Below are positions 27,901 to 36,058 of a stretch of 64,000 nt of DNA, piece by piece. The stretch's first letter is position 1; each line of letters opens with the position of its first letter. The position numbers and the translations under genes were made by a program. Below the pieces are notes generated by a model. That model ran no database searches, was not told the DNA's origin, and worked only from the letters and a program-made list of their open reading frames with translations. Source of the stretch: Pirellulales bacterium. GTDB lineage: Bacteria > Planctomycetota > Planctomycetia > Pirellulales > JAEUIK01. The stretch covers positions 1 through 64,000 of the forward strand of contig JAIESQ010000062.1 in the NCBI GenBank assembly GCA_019745975.1. Direction: 5' to 3'.

Positions 27901-29338
27901 GCAACTTGGCGTTAGTGATGCATCGATTCAAGTTCAAGCGGCGAGATTCTTCGTACAAGCGGATCCTGGTCAAGCCGAGGTGTGCCTGAGGCAAGCTCTC
28001 GCGCTGTCGCCAGCCGAGTCCGAGGCTCGGCAACTGCTTGCTCGGCTGCTGACGTCACGTGGAGGTCAATCCAGTTGGCAAGAAGTCAAGAAACTAGTTG
28101 GCAACCCTGGAGGGCCGGTCGCTGAGCGTCGCACCTGGGTTGCCTTGCTTTTGGCGCGTGGCGGCTTGGAAAACCGCAATCTGGCGACGCGGATGCTTGA
28201 GGAGTTGGCGCGCGACAGTCGAGACGCGTTGCCCAGCGACCGCCGCTTGTTGGCAATGCTCTTCGAAAGCGAGGGTCGCATCGAACGTGCCAAGGAGCAC
28301 TTGCGAGTATTGGCCGACCGCGACGACGCCGAGCCCGAGCAACTGGTCGACTATGCGGCTTTTTTGTTGCGTCAGAAACTGAACGACGAAGCTGCGCCCT
28401 GGATCGCGCGCCTGGAACGCAAGGATCCCGATAACTTCTCTGTGGTCGCGCTGCGAGCCACCTGGCTCAAGCAAGTCGATCGCCCAGGAGAAATCCCCGG
28501 ACTCATCGAAGGGTACCGCGATCGTCAGTTGCAACGCTCCTCGTCGCCCCCGGCGCAGAGCGAGATTTGGACAAGAGTCGGCGACCTCTATGCCGGATTG
28601 GAACTCGACGTTCCGGCGGAGTCGGCCTACCGCGAAGCGCTCAAACTCGATTCCACACAGTATCGACCGTTGGCTGCCTGGCTGGCTGCGCATCAATGCC
28701 ATCGTGAAGCTATCGAACTGTGCGATGGACCTCTTAAGTTGGATGAGAACCTGCCACACTTCATGTTTTTGGCTAGCTTGTTGGGAACCGGTCAGCCGTC
28801 GGCCGAAGATTACGCGGCTGCCGAACCGCTGATTGATCGAGCACTTCGACAGCACCGTCGTCGCCCCGATGTGCTCCATGCTGTGGCGACGTTGCGCTAT
28901 TTGGCAGGTCGCGACGACGAAGCAATTGCGCTCTATCGGGAAGCCCTCGATCTGAGCCCCGATCGAGCTTTGACGCTCAATAACTTGGGCATGTTGCTGG
29001 GCGAGCGCTCCGATCACTATCAGGAAGCGCTGACCTGTGTCCAGAAGGCAATCGATCTGGCGGGACCACGAACCGATTTTCTTGATTCACTTGGCATGGT
29101 GTACCTGGCGCAAGATCGTGTCAACGACGCGCTGCGAGTGCTGAAAGACGCCACGGCAGACCCTGCCGCGGATTCGCGCTCGTTCTTCCACTTGGCAGTC
29201 GCCTATCAGCGAACGAGCGCCAAGCGCGAAGCGCGCGAAGCACTTGCCCGCGCTGAAGCCAAGGACTTTGACAAGCAGCCGCTCTCGAAACACGAACGAC
29301 AGCTATTAAGTGAACTCAAGCGAGATCTCAGGCAATAG
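24941..29338 (+). CDS. giant TPR-repeat protein with N-terminal membrane anchor
   Basis: A protein of about 1465 residues. One hydrophobic segment (about 43-62, LLVGTIVLLAVLAPAAYALH) follows a short N-terminal tail. The rest is a long array of TPR-like helical pairs (for example EAQRLWERGLEKVGRDDAAL, AAAYQEAATLEPDSTELVLA, EAIALYREALDLSPDRALTL). It is probably anchored in the inner membrane with the repeats in the periplasm. In exosortase A loci the TPR protein PrsT has a comparable position, but this one is longer than the about 900 residues usual there. It could scaffold the synthase complex. The start may instead be the GTG at 24911. Confidence 0.85.
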   Translation: MASMSDKPTQTPLVRSAVVGTVQRPTSGADPAEPMRYAVNHRLLVGTIVLLAVLAPAAYALHAYQVQRNAAMLLAYAQRAQKNAESLQAKNATRDEIRQQWMTAADYFQRYAKLRPEDLTGRIGVAKCRDRLALTPRQKNLASELYTQALGLAPDNLELRGRNAELLLELGALQRADAEAARVLAAQPHNTACLRVRALVAYNGARAEGRQADWTKVADSFENALAQQPADIQLALGLADLYRRILGENQPAEYATRADAVIDRMVRAAPDRPDVLVARCRYRIRFSLPGADDDLDHALQLAPRDPGVLFAAGERARRAGKLEDARQYFEQLVEVSPYDRDGYINLGKVLVAAGALDEAQRLWERGLEKVGRDDAALNLEAAVSLLAAGRLSEAESRLIKLTAIARGLAPRLPQVERTKLAATLDYLQGYLHTARGRYLEAVPLLERVLVTFQGAEPGSVEATRRIQVLSRLGLCYSELEQWDRAAAAYQEAATLEPDSTELVLATAKVWARANRFDLARERYEQAGQYGLPADEWVFWAFTRLRQQLELPAAERDVTACRTILSEAKAKAPQSARLKLLEAEFEATVDNLDEAIKLADAAAKEHPTDPELWRFLCVAYQTWGESARAEEALAHFQTLPGITPSEVLRAQVDVAQRRPEFAEVERLLRLGLETGEHADQIQAGSLLADFLIERGRRDEAVQVLDSLGARFSDDTALLRRLADLAWEARDLKQLEHCEVRLQKLEGPSGTWWRYLRARRLMEQAKSPSDPGFLEAVKLAAELDAQRPNWSGTYVLKGEIARYQNRTVDAIAAYEHALHYGEQNYSVLTTLLVLLYGERRYAEAEKWLAEYGRPLAQSQDLSRLAISLSLERGQHTEAVRLAREAVAQWPDDAMQKVWLGQALALAGNRSEAEEQLRSAVRQAPDDFRTWAGLLTFLVRNNQVDDARGVLQRLADDDRPMVAQRALVLGQGFQLLGDLGQAYKYFQRAAQLGVSDASIQVQAARFFVQADPGQAEVCLRQALALSPAESEARQLLARLLTSRGGQSSWQEVKKLVGNPGGPVAERRTWVALLLARGGLENRNLATRMLEELARDSRDALPSDRRLLAMLFESEGRIERAKEHLRVLADRDDAEPEQLVDYAAFLLRQKLNDEAAPWIARLERKDPDNFSVVALRATWLKQVDRPGEIPGLIEGYRDRQLQRSSSPPAQSEIWTRVGDLYAGLELDVPAESAYREALKLDSTQYRPLAAWLAAHQCHREAIELCDGPLKLDENLPHFMFLASLLGTGQPSAEDYAAAEPLIDRALRQHRRRPDVLHAVATLRYLAGRDDEAIALYREALDLSPDRALTLNNLGMLLGERSDHYQEALTCVQKAIDLAGPRTDFLDSLGMVYLAQDRVNDALRVLKDATADPAADSRSFFHLAVAYQRTSAKREAREALARAEAKDFDKQPLSKHERQLLSELKRDLRQ

Positions 29339-29396
29339 TCCACTTCGGCCCGTCGATCGCCGCAGCCGTGTTGCACTCGACCCGCGAGGAAATCTG

Positions 29397-30116
29397 ATGC
29401 AGCGTTCTACCTTGCTTCTGGGGGTCACTCTGATCGCACTGACAACCGTGGCCACGGGGGTCGTGACCGGCACGCTTGGCAACCGTTGGCAGCGGCCGCA
29501 CGATCTTGGCGCGGCCGCCAAGTCGCTCGATCTCATCGCCAAGACGTCGGAAGTCGGCCCGTGGAAATTGAAAGACTCGTCCCGTCTGTCTCCCGAGATC
29601 GTCAAGCTGTTGCACACTAGTGGCGACGTGAGTTGTAAATACCAGAACGATCAAACGGGAGATATTGTCGAGTTAGTCGTGTTGGTTGGCGAGACGGGTC
29701 CGCTTTCGACGCATAGTCCTGAAGTGTGCTACTCAAGCCGGGACTACCAGGTTGTTAGTGAGCCGACATCGCAGCAGGTCGAAGCGCGCGGCGTGCCGGC
29801 AAACTTTTTAAGCATGACGTTATCCAGTGACGGGTTCGATGGCAGCCTGCTACGCGTCTGGTATGCCTGGCACAACGGCCAACAATGGTTCGCCCCGCGC
29901 AATGCGCGGATTTCGTTGAGGGCCGAGCCGTTCTTGTACAAGATTCAAATCTCGACCTACCTGACGGGGCTGGAAGACGAACGCCGGCCATCCACTCAAA
30001 AGGCAGCAACTAATACGGCTGACGAGGCTGTGCGGCAGCGGGAAGTATGTCGCACTTTCTTGATGGATTTCCTGCCTCTGCTCAACCGGGCCCTGGGTCA
30101 ACATTCGACGACGTAA
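29397..30116 (+). CDS. EpsI-family exosortase-associated protein
   Basis: A 239-residue protein with an N-terminal membrane or signal segment (LLLGVTLIALTTVATGVVTG, about 7-26). A periplasmic domain contains HSPEVCYSSRDYQV; its Cys111 lies in the His/Pro-Glu-Val-Cys motif typical of EpsI. In many systems EpsI is encoded beside, or fused to, the exosortase; here it is separated by two genes. The role is unproven but linked to exosortase-dependent polysaccharide production. GAGGA lies about 8 nt before the ATG. The start at 29397 is preferred to an in-frame ORF running back to 29310. Confidence 0.85.
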   Translation: MQRSTLLLGVTLIALTTVATGVVTGTLGNRWQRPHDLGAAAKSLDLIAKTSEVGPWKLKDSSRLSPEIVKLLHTSGDVSCKYQNDQTGDIVELVVLVGETGPLSTHSPEVCYSSRDYQVVSEPTSQQVEARGVPANFLSMTLSSDGFDGSLLRVWYAWHNGQQWFAPRNARISLRAEPFLYKIQISTYLTGLEDERRPSTQKAATNTADEAVRQREVCRTFLMDFLPLLNRALGQHSTT

Positions 30117-30172
30117 GCTGGCCACGTACTAGTCCGCGCATTGCAACTTCGACGAGCTACGAGGAGCGCCGA

Positions 30173-31021
30173 ATGTCGTTTGCAGTCGATCGTGTGGAGG
30201 TGATCTCGAATTCTGGGGTTCGCGCTGTCCGCCACGAATGCGTGGTTCCCGGCGCTGGCCTGCCGGAGGCTGTTACGGTTCGGGCCGAGGAGATGCGACC
30301 CTATTTCCGCCTTAAGTATGCAGCCGGGCGGGTCATGGCGGCGCTATTACTTGTTCCGGCGCTGCCCCTCATCGGAGTCTTGGTCTTGCTGGTTCGCGCG
30401 ACGTCGCGTGGACCGGGCATCTATCGCCAAGTCCGCGTCGGCGCGGGTGGACGTTCTTACGTGATGTACAAGATTCGCACCATGCGTCACGACGCCGAGG
30501 CCAGCTCTGGTCCCGTGTGGGCGGCTCCCAATGACGCGCGCATGACGCGGCTGGGGCACTTTCTTCGCAAGGTGCATCTCGACGAGTTTCCGCAGTTGTT
30601 TAACGTCGTCAAGGGAGAGATGGCTCTCATCGGGCCGCGCCCCGAGCGCCCGGAGTTTACCGAGATCTTGACACAACAGTTGCCAGGGTATCTGGATCGA
30701 TTGCAGGTGAAGCCAGGCATTACGGGTTTGGCGCAGATCAACTTGCCACCCGACACCGATCTCGACAGCGTGCGCCGCAAGCTGGTGCTCGACTTGGAGT
30801 ACATCCGGCAGGCGGGGGTGACTCTCGACCTGCGGATCTTAGCCTGCACGTCGTTGCGGTTGGTCGGTTGCTCTGGGCAACTGGCCAGTCGCTTGACGCG
30901 TCTTGATCGCTACATGATCTACGTTGGTCGACTGTTTCGCGATCAGGAGGCAGCCGCTCGCCTGCGTGCAAAAACCGCACAGCAGAGTGCCGAGCGCGCC
31001 AGCCAGGCTACTCGAATCTAA
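30173..31021 (+). CDS. undecaprenyl-phosphate sugar-1-phosphate transferase
   Basis: A bacterial sugar transferase of 282 residues that starts the lipid-linked repeat unit by moving a sugar-1-phosphate to undecaprenyl phosphate. A re-entrant/membrane helix (AALLLVPALPLIGVLVLLV, about 55-73) is followed by the catalytic domain with YRQVRVGAGGRSYVMYKIRT, DEFPQLFNVVKGEMALIGPR and PGITGLAQI. It lacks the extra N-terminal helices of WbaP/PglC-fused forms, so it is a short PglC/TIGR03013-like type. GAGGAG lies 6 nt before the ATG. The first sugar is not predictable. Confidence 0.92.
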   Translation: MSFAVDRVEVISNSGVRAVRHECVVPGAGLPEAVTVRAEEMRPYFRLKYAAGRVMAALLLVPALPLIGVLVLLVRATSRGPGIYRQVRVGAGGRSYVMYKIRTMRHDAEASSGPVWAAPNDARMTRLGHFLRKVHLDEFPQLFNVVKGEMALIGPRPERPEFTEILTQQLPGYLDRLQVKPGITGLAQINLPPDTDLDSVRRKLVLDLEYIRQAGVTLDLRILACTSLRLVGCSGQLASRLTRLDRYMIYVGRLFRDQEAAARLRAKTAQQSAERASQATRI

Positions 31022-31036
31022 ACGTCGCGGTCCGCC

Positions 31037-31921
31037 GTGCTGAATGCGTTTACGGTTGACGTCGAGGATTACTTTCAAGTCTCGGCTTTCGAGCAATACG
31101 TCGACCGCGCGCATTGGCCACACTTCGAAGGTCGCGTCGTCGACAACACGCACCGCTTGCTAAACCTCCTCGAGCGACGGCAGGTGCGCGGCACCTTTTT
31201 CGTGTTGGGTTGGGTCGCCACGCGCTACCCGGAGTTAGTCCGTACGATCCATGCTGCCGGGCACGAACTCGCGTCGCACGGCTATTGGCACCAACTGGTT
31301 TACGAGCAGACTCCCGACGAGTTTCGCCGCGACTTGAAAGACGCGCGAGCGGCGATCGCCGAAGCGTCCGGAGTCGAAACGACGATGTACCGCGCGCCAA
31401 GTTTTTCGATCACGTCAGCCTCGTTGTGGGCGCTCGACGTGCTCATCGAAGAAGGCTTCACGCTCGACGCGAGTGTATTTCCCATTCGACACGACCGCTA
31501 TGGCTTGCCCGACGCCTGCCGAACACTGCACCGAGTCAACTCTCCAGCCGGTGCGTCGATCTGGGAGTTTCCGGCGTCGACGGTGCAATTGGCGGGGTGG
31601 AACGTTCCAGTTGGCGGCGGTGGTTACTTTCGCCTCTATCCATGGACGTTGACGCGGCGATTGTTGTCGCGGTTCAACCGCGAAGAGCGACAGCCCTTCG
31701 TTTTCTATACGCATCCCTGGGAAATCGACCCGGCCCAGCCGCGGATTGCCGGGCCAGGGTTGCGATCGCAGTTTCGGCACTATGTCAATCTGGCGAGCAC
31801 CGCCGGCAAACTCGAACAGTTGCTCGACGCCTTCGAGTTTACGACCCTGGGGAACTTGTTGAACCAGGCGACCGCCGCGTCGTTATCGCCGCAGGCATCC
31901 GAGGCATCGTGCCCGGCGTGA
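31037..31921 (+). CDS. polysaccharide deacetylase, exosortase-associated type
   Basis: A 294-residue NodB-homology enzyme. It begins MLNAFTVDVEDYFQVSAF, characteristic of the XrtA-associated deacetylase group (TIGR03006) with a DUF3473-like C-terminus. Metal-binding residues are in TVDVEDY and ASHGYWH, and the catalytic-site region is YRAPSFSIT. It probably removes N-acetyl groups from the locus's amino-sugar polymer. The GTG start follows the sugar transferase by 15 bp. Its stop overlaps the next gene's GTG by 4 bp. Confidence 0.92.
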   Translation: MLNAFTVDVEDYFQVSAFEQYVDRAHWPHFEGRVVDNTHRLLNLLERRQVRGTFFVLGWVATRYPELVRTIHAAGHELASHGYWHQLVYEQTPDEFRRDLKDARAAIAEASGVETTMYRAPSFSITSASLWALDVLIEEGFTLDASVFPIRHDRYGLPDACRTLHRVNSPAGASIWEFPASTVQLAGWNVPVGGGGYFRLYPWTLTRRLLSRFNREERQPFVFYTHPWEIDPAQPRIAGPGLRSQFRHYVNLASTAGKLEQLLDAFEFTTLGNLLNQATAASLSPQASEASCPA

Positions 31922-33186
31922 TACCAAGTCTCCGTCCGCGCGTATTAATGCTGGTGCATCGAGTGCCGTTAGCGCCTGATCGCGGCGACCGCATTCGGTC
32001 TTATCATTTGCTGCGGTTCCTCGCCGAGCGCGCGGATGTGTGGCTCGCGACGTTGGCCGATGAACCCTGCAATCCCCAGCTCGTTGCGGGGCTCGAGCAG
32101 CTCTGTCCTCGACTGGCGATCGTGCCGCTCTCGACGATGCGCTGGCTGCGTGGGGGCGTGCGGTTGGCTCGAGGAAGGTCGGCCACGAGTGGACTATTTG
32201 AATCGCCAGACCTTCATCGTACCGTGGCCCAGTGGCATCGCGAGACCAAGTTTGACGCGGTGTTGGTGTTTTGTTCGAGCATGGTAGCCTATGCTCCCTG
32301 GCCGCGGCCCGACTGTCCGGTTGTTGTTGATCTTGTGGACGTCGACAGCCAGAAGTGGTCGGACTACGCGGCGCATGCGCGAGGATTGACGCGGTGGCTC
32401 TTTGCGCTCGAGTCGCGACGGTTGCGATTCCTGGAGCAATCGCTGGCTCAACGGAGCTCGGCGGTGGCGCTGGTCAGCCAGGCGGAGGCCGCGATATATC
32501 GTCAGATTGCCCCCACTGCCCGCGTCATCGCCATTCCCAACGGCGTGAATCTCGACTTTTTCAACCCGCCAGCAGCGGTCAATTCGCGCGAGATACCCGA
32601 CTCGTGCGTCTTTGTCGGCGCGCTCGACTATCGGGCAAACGTCGACGGCCTTACCTGGTTCGTCCGGAAAGTTTGGCCGAGCGTGCGTGCGCAGGTACCA
32701 CAGGCGCGATTGAAGCTTGTCGGGCGTTCCCCATCACCCGCCATCGAGCGCCTCGCGCAGCATCCTGGCATCGACGTTGTAGGAACCGTAGCCGATGTAC
32801 GGCCCTATCTGGAACGTGCCGCAGTCGCAATTGTGCCGCTCCGGATCGCGCGCGGGATACAGAACAAGGTGTTAGAAGCGGCCGCCATGCGCAAGGCGAT
32901 GATCGTTTCGCCGGCAGCCCTGGAAGGATTGGCGATGGTGGCGGACCGCGACGTCCTGGTTGCCAGCGACGCGCAGGCCTGGTGCGATCATCTGAAGCGA
33001 CTCTTCGGCGACGGCGCAGAGCGGCGGCGTTTGGCGTCAGCCGCCCGCGACTATGTCGAACGGCAGCACTCGTGGACGGCGTGCCTGCAACCCTTCGCGG
33101 AACTACTGCAGTTGCCTGGTGTAACGTCGGAACCGCTTCAGCCGCGATTGGCTGAACAGACCTCGCTGGCGGAGACGCCGACGTGA
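31918..33186 (+). CDS. glycosyltransferase, exosortase-associated (Daro_2409-like)
   Basis: A 422-residue GT-B glycosyltransferase. The opening RPRVLMLVHRVPLAPDRGDR matches the TIGR03087 group found next to exosortases. VDLVDVDSQKWSDYA and the donor-site region VPLRIARGIQNKVLEAAAM are family-like. The GTG at 31918 overlaps the deacetylase stop (GTGA), and the stop overlaps the next GTG in the same way. Translational coupling is therefore expected. The sugar donor and acceptor are unknown. Confidence 0.88.
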   Translation: MIPSLRPRVLMLVHRVPLAPDRGDRIRSYHLLRFLAERADVWLATLADEPCNPQLVAGLEQLCPRLAIVPLSTMRWLRGGVRLARGRSATSGLFESPDLHRTVAQWHRETKFDAVLVFCSSMVAYAPWPRPDCPVVVDLVDVDSQKWSDYAAHARGLTRWLFALESRRLRFLEQSLAQRSSAVALVSQAEAAIYRQIAPTARVIAIPNGVNLDFFNPPAAVNSREIPDSCVFVGALDYRANVDGLTWFVRKVWPSVRAQVPQARLKLVGRSPSPAIERLAQHPGIDVVGTVADVRPYLERAAVAIVPLRIARGIQNKVLEAAAMRKAMIVSPAALEGLAMVADRDVLVASDAQAWCDHLKRLFGDGAERRRLASAARDYVERQHSWTACLQPFAELLQLPGVTSEPLQPRLAEQTSLAETPT

Positions 33187-34643
33187 ACCGCGGAGGCTCC
33201 GCAAACTTTAATGAATCGCCACCGCGACGTTGGCACTTCGTCGTGGCGGCAGTCGGCTACCTGACGTTGGCTGTTTACGGAAGTTTGGTGCCGCTGGCGT
33301 ATCGAGCGCTCGGTTGGAACGAAGCACTCACTCGCTTCGCGGAAATCCGCTACCTGAATCTCGGCATCGAGTCGCGCTCCGATTGGGTTGCCAACATCTT
33401 GTTGTTCGTGCCATTGGCCTGGCTGACGATGGGGGCCCTCTGCGTCGATCGCTCGCTAATCTGGGCCGCACTGTGCGCGATCGTCGTGGCGGTCACCTGC
33501 CACCTGTTAAGCTGGTCGATCGAATTCGTGCAGTTGTACTTTCCAGCGCGTACGGCGTCGGTCAACGACGTCGTAGCAGAATCCATCGGCGGGACGATCG
33601 GCTGTGTCGCCTGGCTGGTCAGCGGTCAAGCGATTAGCAATTGGTGCCGGCGGGTCTGGTCGCTAAATCGCGCCGCGAGCGCGCTGCCAGCCTTGGTGCT
33701 GCTGGGGTATCTGTTTGTGTTGGTGTTGATCCACTTGATGCCGATGGACCTGACGATCAGTCCAGCGGAGGTTTATCGCAAATTCAAAGCCGGCCGCATC
33801 CTGCCGATTCCCTTTTCACAGGTGGACCGTGGCCGGGAATTCGCGCAGGGTACGATCTGGAACATGATCTACTTTTGCCCGCTGGGTTGGCTGTTAGCGG
33901 CCCTGCGGAAGGCCGACGGAAGCTTCAGATTCGGTCTGCTGGCAATTGGAGGAGTCGGCGTGCTGACAACGTCGGCAATTGAAGCCATGCAACTGTTCGT
34001 ATATTCGCTTCGCAGTGACACGACCGACATCGTGACCGGCACGGCAGCGATCGTTGCGGGTGCCGCTGCGGCGCGCTCTTGGCCGGCACCCGCCGTGATG
34101 CCAGACTTGGCCGACCCGCCGGATAGGGACGCAACTCTAGGTCGGCGTGCGGTCCTGCCGACGCTAGGGCGGCGAGGCAATTTGAGCGCAGCGAAAGCGC
34201 TAGTGTGGTTGTTGCCCGTCGCCTGGTGTGGCGCTCTTGCCGTGCTGAATTGGTGGCCATTTCGCTTTACGACCGCGCCACTTCCCGAGGCCCACGGTGT
34301 GCCGCTGCCGCTCTGGCGAGCGCGACGAATCTATTGGCTCCCTTTCAAAGACTATTATTGGCGAGGCGAGTTTGCGTCGTTTGGCCAGGCATTGGAAAGA
34401 GGAGTCGCCTTCGCAGCTTTAGGAGCAATATTGGCAATGGCCTGGCACGTGCGCTCCATTTGGCTGGCTGTCGGGTTCGCTTTGTTCGTGGCAAGCGTGT
34501 TGGAATTCGGCCAGTTCTTCATCGTCGCGCGCTATCCGAGCGTGAGCGATGTTTTGGTTGAATCGCTGGGTGCGTGGTGTGGATTTGTGCTTTGGCAGCG
34601 CTGGCAGCGGCCGGAGATCGCGGCCATAGCTATTTCGAAATGA
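33183..34643 (+). CDS. three-module VanZ-like membrane protein
   Basis: A polytopic protein of 486 residues that contains the VanZ signature three times: EFVQLYFPARTASVNDVVAE (114-133), EAMQLFVYSLRSDTTDIVTG (267-286) and EFGQFFIVARYPSVSDVLVE (about 441-460). Each pattern is ExxQ, then Arg, then (N/T/S)D(V/I) at the end of a membrane helix. VanZ domains are linked to teicoplanin resistance and occur in exosortase loci, but their chemistry is unknown. Single-module proteins are about 130-200 residues, so this triplication is notable. The GTG overlaps the upstream stop by 4 bp. Confidence 0.85.
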   Translation: MNRGGSANFNESPPRRWHFVVAAVGYLTLAVYGSLVPLAYRALGWNEALTRFAEIRYLNLGIESRSDWVANILLFVPLAWLTMGALCVDRSLIWAALCAIVVAVTCHLLSWSIEFVQLYFPARTASVNDVVAESIGGTIGCVAWLVSGQAISNWCRRVWSLNRAASALPALVLLGYLFVLVLIHLMPMDLTISPAEVYRKFKAGRILPIPFSQVDRGREFAQGTIWNMIYFCPLGWLLAALRKADGSFRFGLLAIGGVGVLTTSAIEAMQLFVYSLRSDTTDIVTGTAAIVAGAAAARSWPAPAVMPDLADPPDRDATLGRRAVLPTLGRRGNLSAAKALVWLLPVAWCGALAVLNWWPFRFTTAPLPEAHGVPLPLWRARRIYWLPFKDYYWRGEFASFGQALERGVAFAALGAILAMAWHVRSIWLAVGFALFVASVLEFGQFFIVARYPSVSDVLVESLGAWCGFVLWQRWQRPEIAAIAISK

Positions 34644-34668
34644 TCAATCGTAGGCGGCACAGCACACG

Positions 34669-35967
34669 ATGAAGGGCCTGATCTTTACGTTGATGCTTAC
34701 GGCCGGCGGCGCCGTCGGGTCGCTCTTCGATCCCTTCCTGGGACTGTTGGTCTACGTCAGCTTTGCCATCATTAAGCCCGAGTCGATGTGGTTCTATTCC
34801 GTGCCCCTAGGGGGCAACTACAGTCGAATAGTCGCGCTGGCGCTCTTGGCCGGTTGGGCAATTCATGGTTTTGGGAACTGGGACTTCGGCCGCGGAAATC
34901 GCGTAGTCAAGATTTTCGTTGGTTTTCTGATCTGGGCGATGCTCTCGGCGGTACTTGCCCCCGATCAGAGCTTGGCATGGGTCTTCATTCGCGAGATGGC
35001 CAAGATCGTGCTTCCGTTCGTCGCTGGAGTCACGCTGCTGACAAGCGTCGCGCGCCTCAAGCAACTTGCCTGGACCATTGTCTTGAGCCAGGGCTTCGTG
35101 GCGCTGGAACTCAATCGAGCCTACTACAACGGCTTCAATCAAATGCAAGAGATTGGATTCGCAGGCCTTGACAACAATAGTGTCGCAATTGCCATGGTCA
35201 CGGGGTTCGGTTTAGCCTGCTTCCTTGGTATCTTCGCCGAGAGCATCTGGCTGCGGGGCATCGCCTTGGTCTTGGCCGTGTTGATGGCCCACAGTGTGAT
35301 GTTCGCGTTTTCACGGGGCGGCATGCTCGGGCTAATCTCCATTGGCGTCGTGTCCTTCGTGCTCTTCGTGCGCGAGCCAAAGCACTTAGTCTACGCGGTC
35401 GTTATCCTGCTCTTCATGTTGCGCCTGGCTGGGCCCGAGGTTCGCGAGCGTTTTTCGACCGCGTTCGTTGAGAAGGAGCAGCGCGACAGTTCAGCCGCCA
35501 CGCGGATTGAGCAATGGGGGTATTGCTGGGACACGATGCTCACGCATCCACTGTTTGGTGTTGGCCCTGATCACTGGATGCAAACGTCGGCAAAATATAG
35601 CGAAGGCAAGCGCATGGAAGCCCACTCACTATGGTTTCAGACTGGGGCCGAGTTGGGCTTTATCGGCGGCGGACTCTTGGTTGCGTTCTACGCTGTGGCC
35701 ATCGTCAACCTGTGGCCCATCGCCCGCTCCTGGCGTAGCCAAGGAACCTGGTCGGAATCTGGTCTGCGCTACCTGGCCGGTGGGGTCATCGCGGGATTGA
35801 TGGGCTTCTGTGTGTCGGGGAGCTTTGTCACGCTCGAGGGTTTGGAAATCCCCTACTACACCGTGCTCTTAGGGGCGGGGATAATCAAGTTAGCGGGTCG
35901 CACGGCCGATCAACCGACTTGGCGTCCCGCAGCGACGGTCGGCACGCGTTGGGCCATCCCGGCTTAA
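34669..35967 (+). CDS. O-antigen ligase-like membrane protein, exosortase-associated
   Basis: A 432-residue membrane protein with about ten helices. It resembles the putative O-glycosylation ligase of exosortase A systems (TIGR03097), a relative of the WaaL/Wzy family. The long periplasmic loop contains ATRIEQWGYCWDTMLTHPLFGVG and PDHWMQTSAKY. The Arg-rich RIEQW region followed by HPLFGVGP is typical of Wzy/WaaL proteins. It may polymerise the glycan or ligate it to protein or lipid. A 90-bp gap follows before the sulfotransferase. Confidence 0.87.
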   Translation: MKGLIFTLMLTAGGAVGSLFDPFLGLLVYVSFAIIKPESMWFYSVPLGGNYSRIVALALLAGWAIHGFGNWDFGRGNRVVKIFVGFLIWAMLSAVLAPDQSLAWVFIREMAKIVLPFVAGVTLLTSVARLKQLAWTIVLSQGFVALELNRAYYNGFNQMQEIGFAGLDNNSVAIAMVTGFGLACFLGIFAESIWLRGIALVLAVLMAHSVMFAFSRGGMLGLISIGVVSFVLFVREPKHLVYAVVILLFMLRLAGPEVRERFSTAFVEKEQRDSSAATRIEQWGYCWDTMLTHPLFGVGPDHWMQTSAKYSEGKRMEAHSLWFQTGAELGFIGGGLLVAFYAVAIVNLWPIARSWRSQGTWSESGLRYLAGGVIAGLMGFCVSGSFVTLEGLEIPYYTVLLGAGIIKLAGRTADQPTWRPAATVGTRWAIPA

Positions 35968-36058
35968 CCCACCTGCACTTGCGCGCCGCTACCGACTGGA
36001 CTCGCGAGCCAGTTTTTGTTGAGATTCTGCGTCGCAAGATTGATTTCCCGGAGCACAC

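Noticed and set aside
31114-31917. Extended frame before the Daro_2409-like glycosyltransferase
   Set aside because: It overlaps the deacetylase in another frame. The GTG at 31918 in the GTGA overlap fits the family start.
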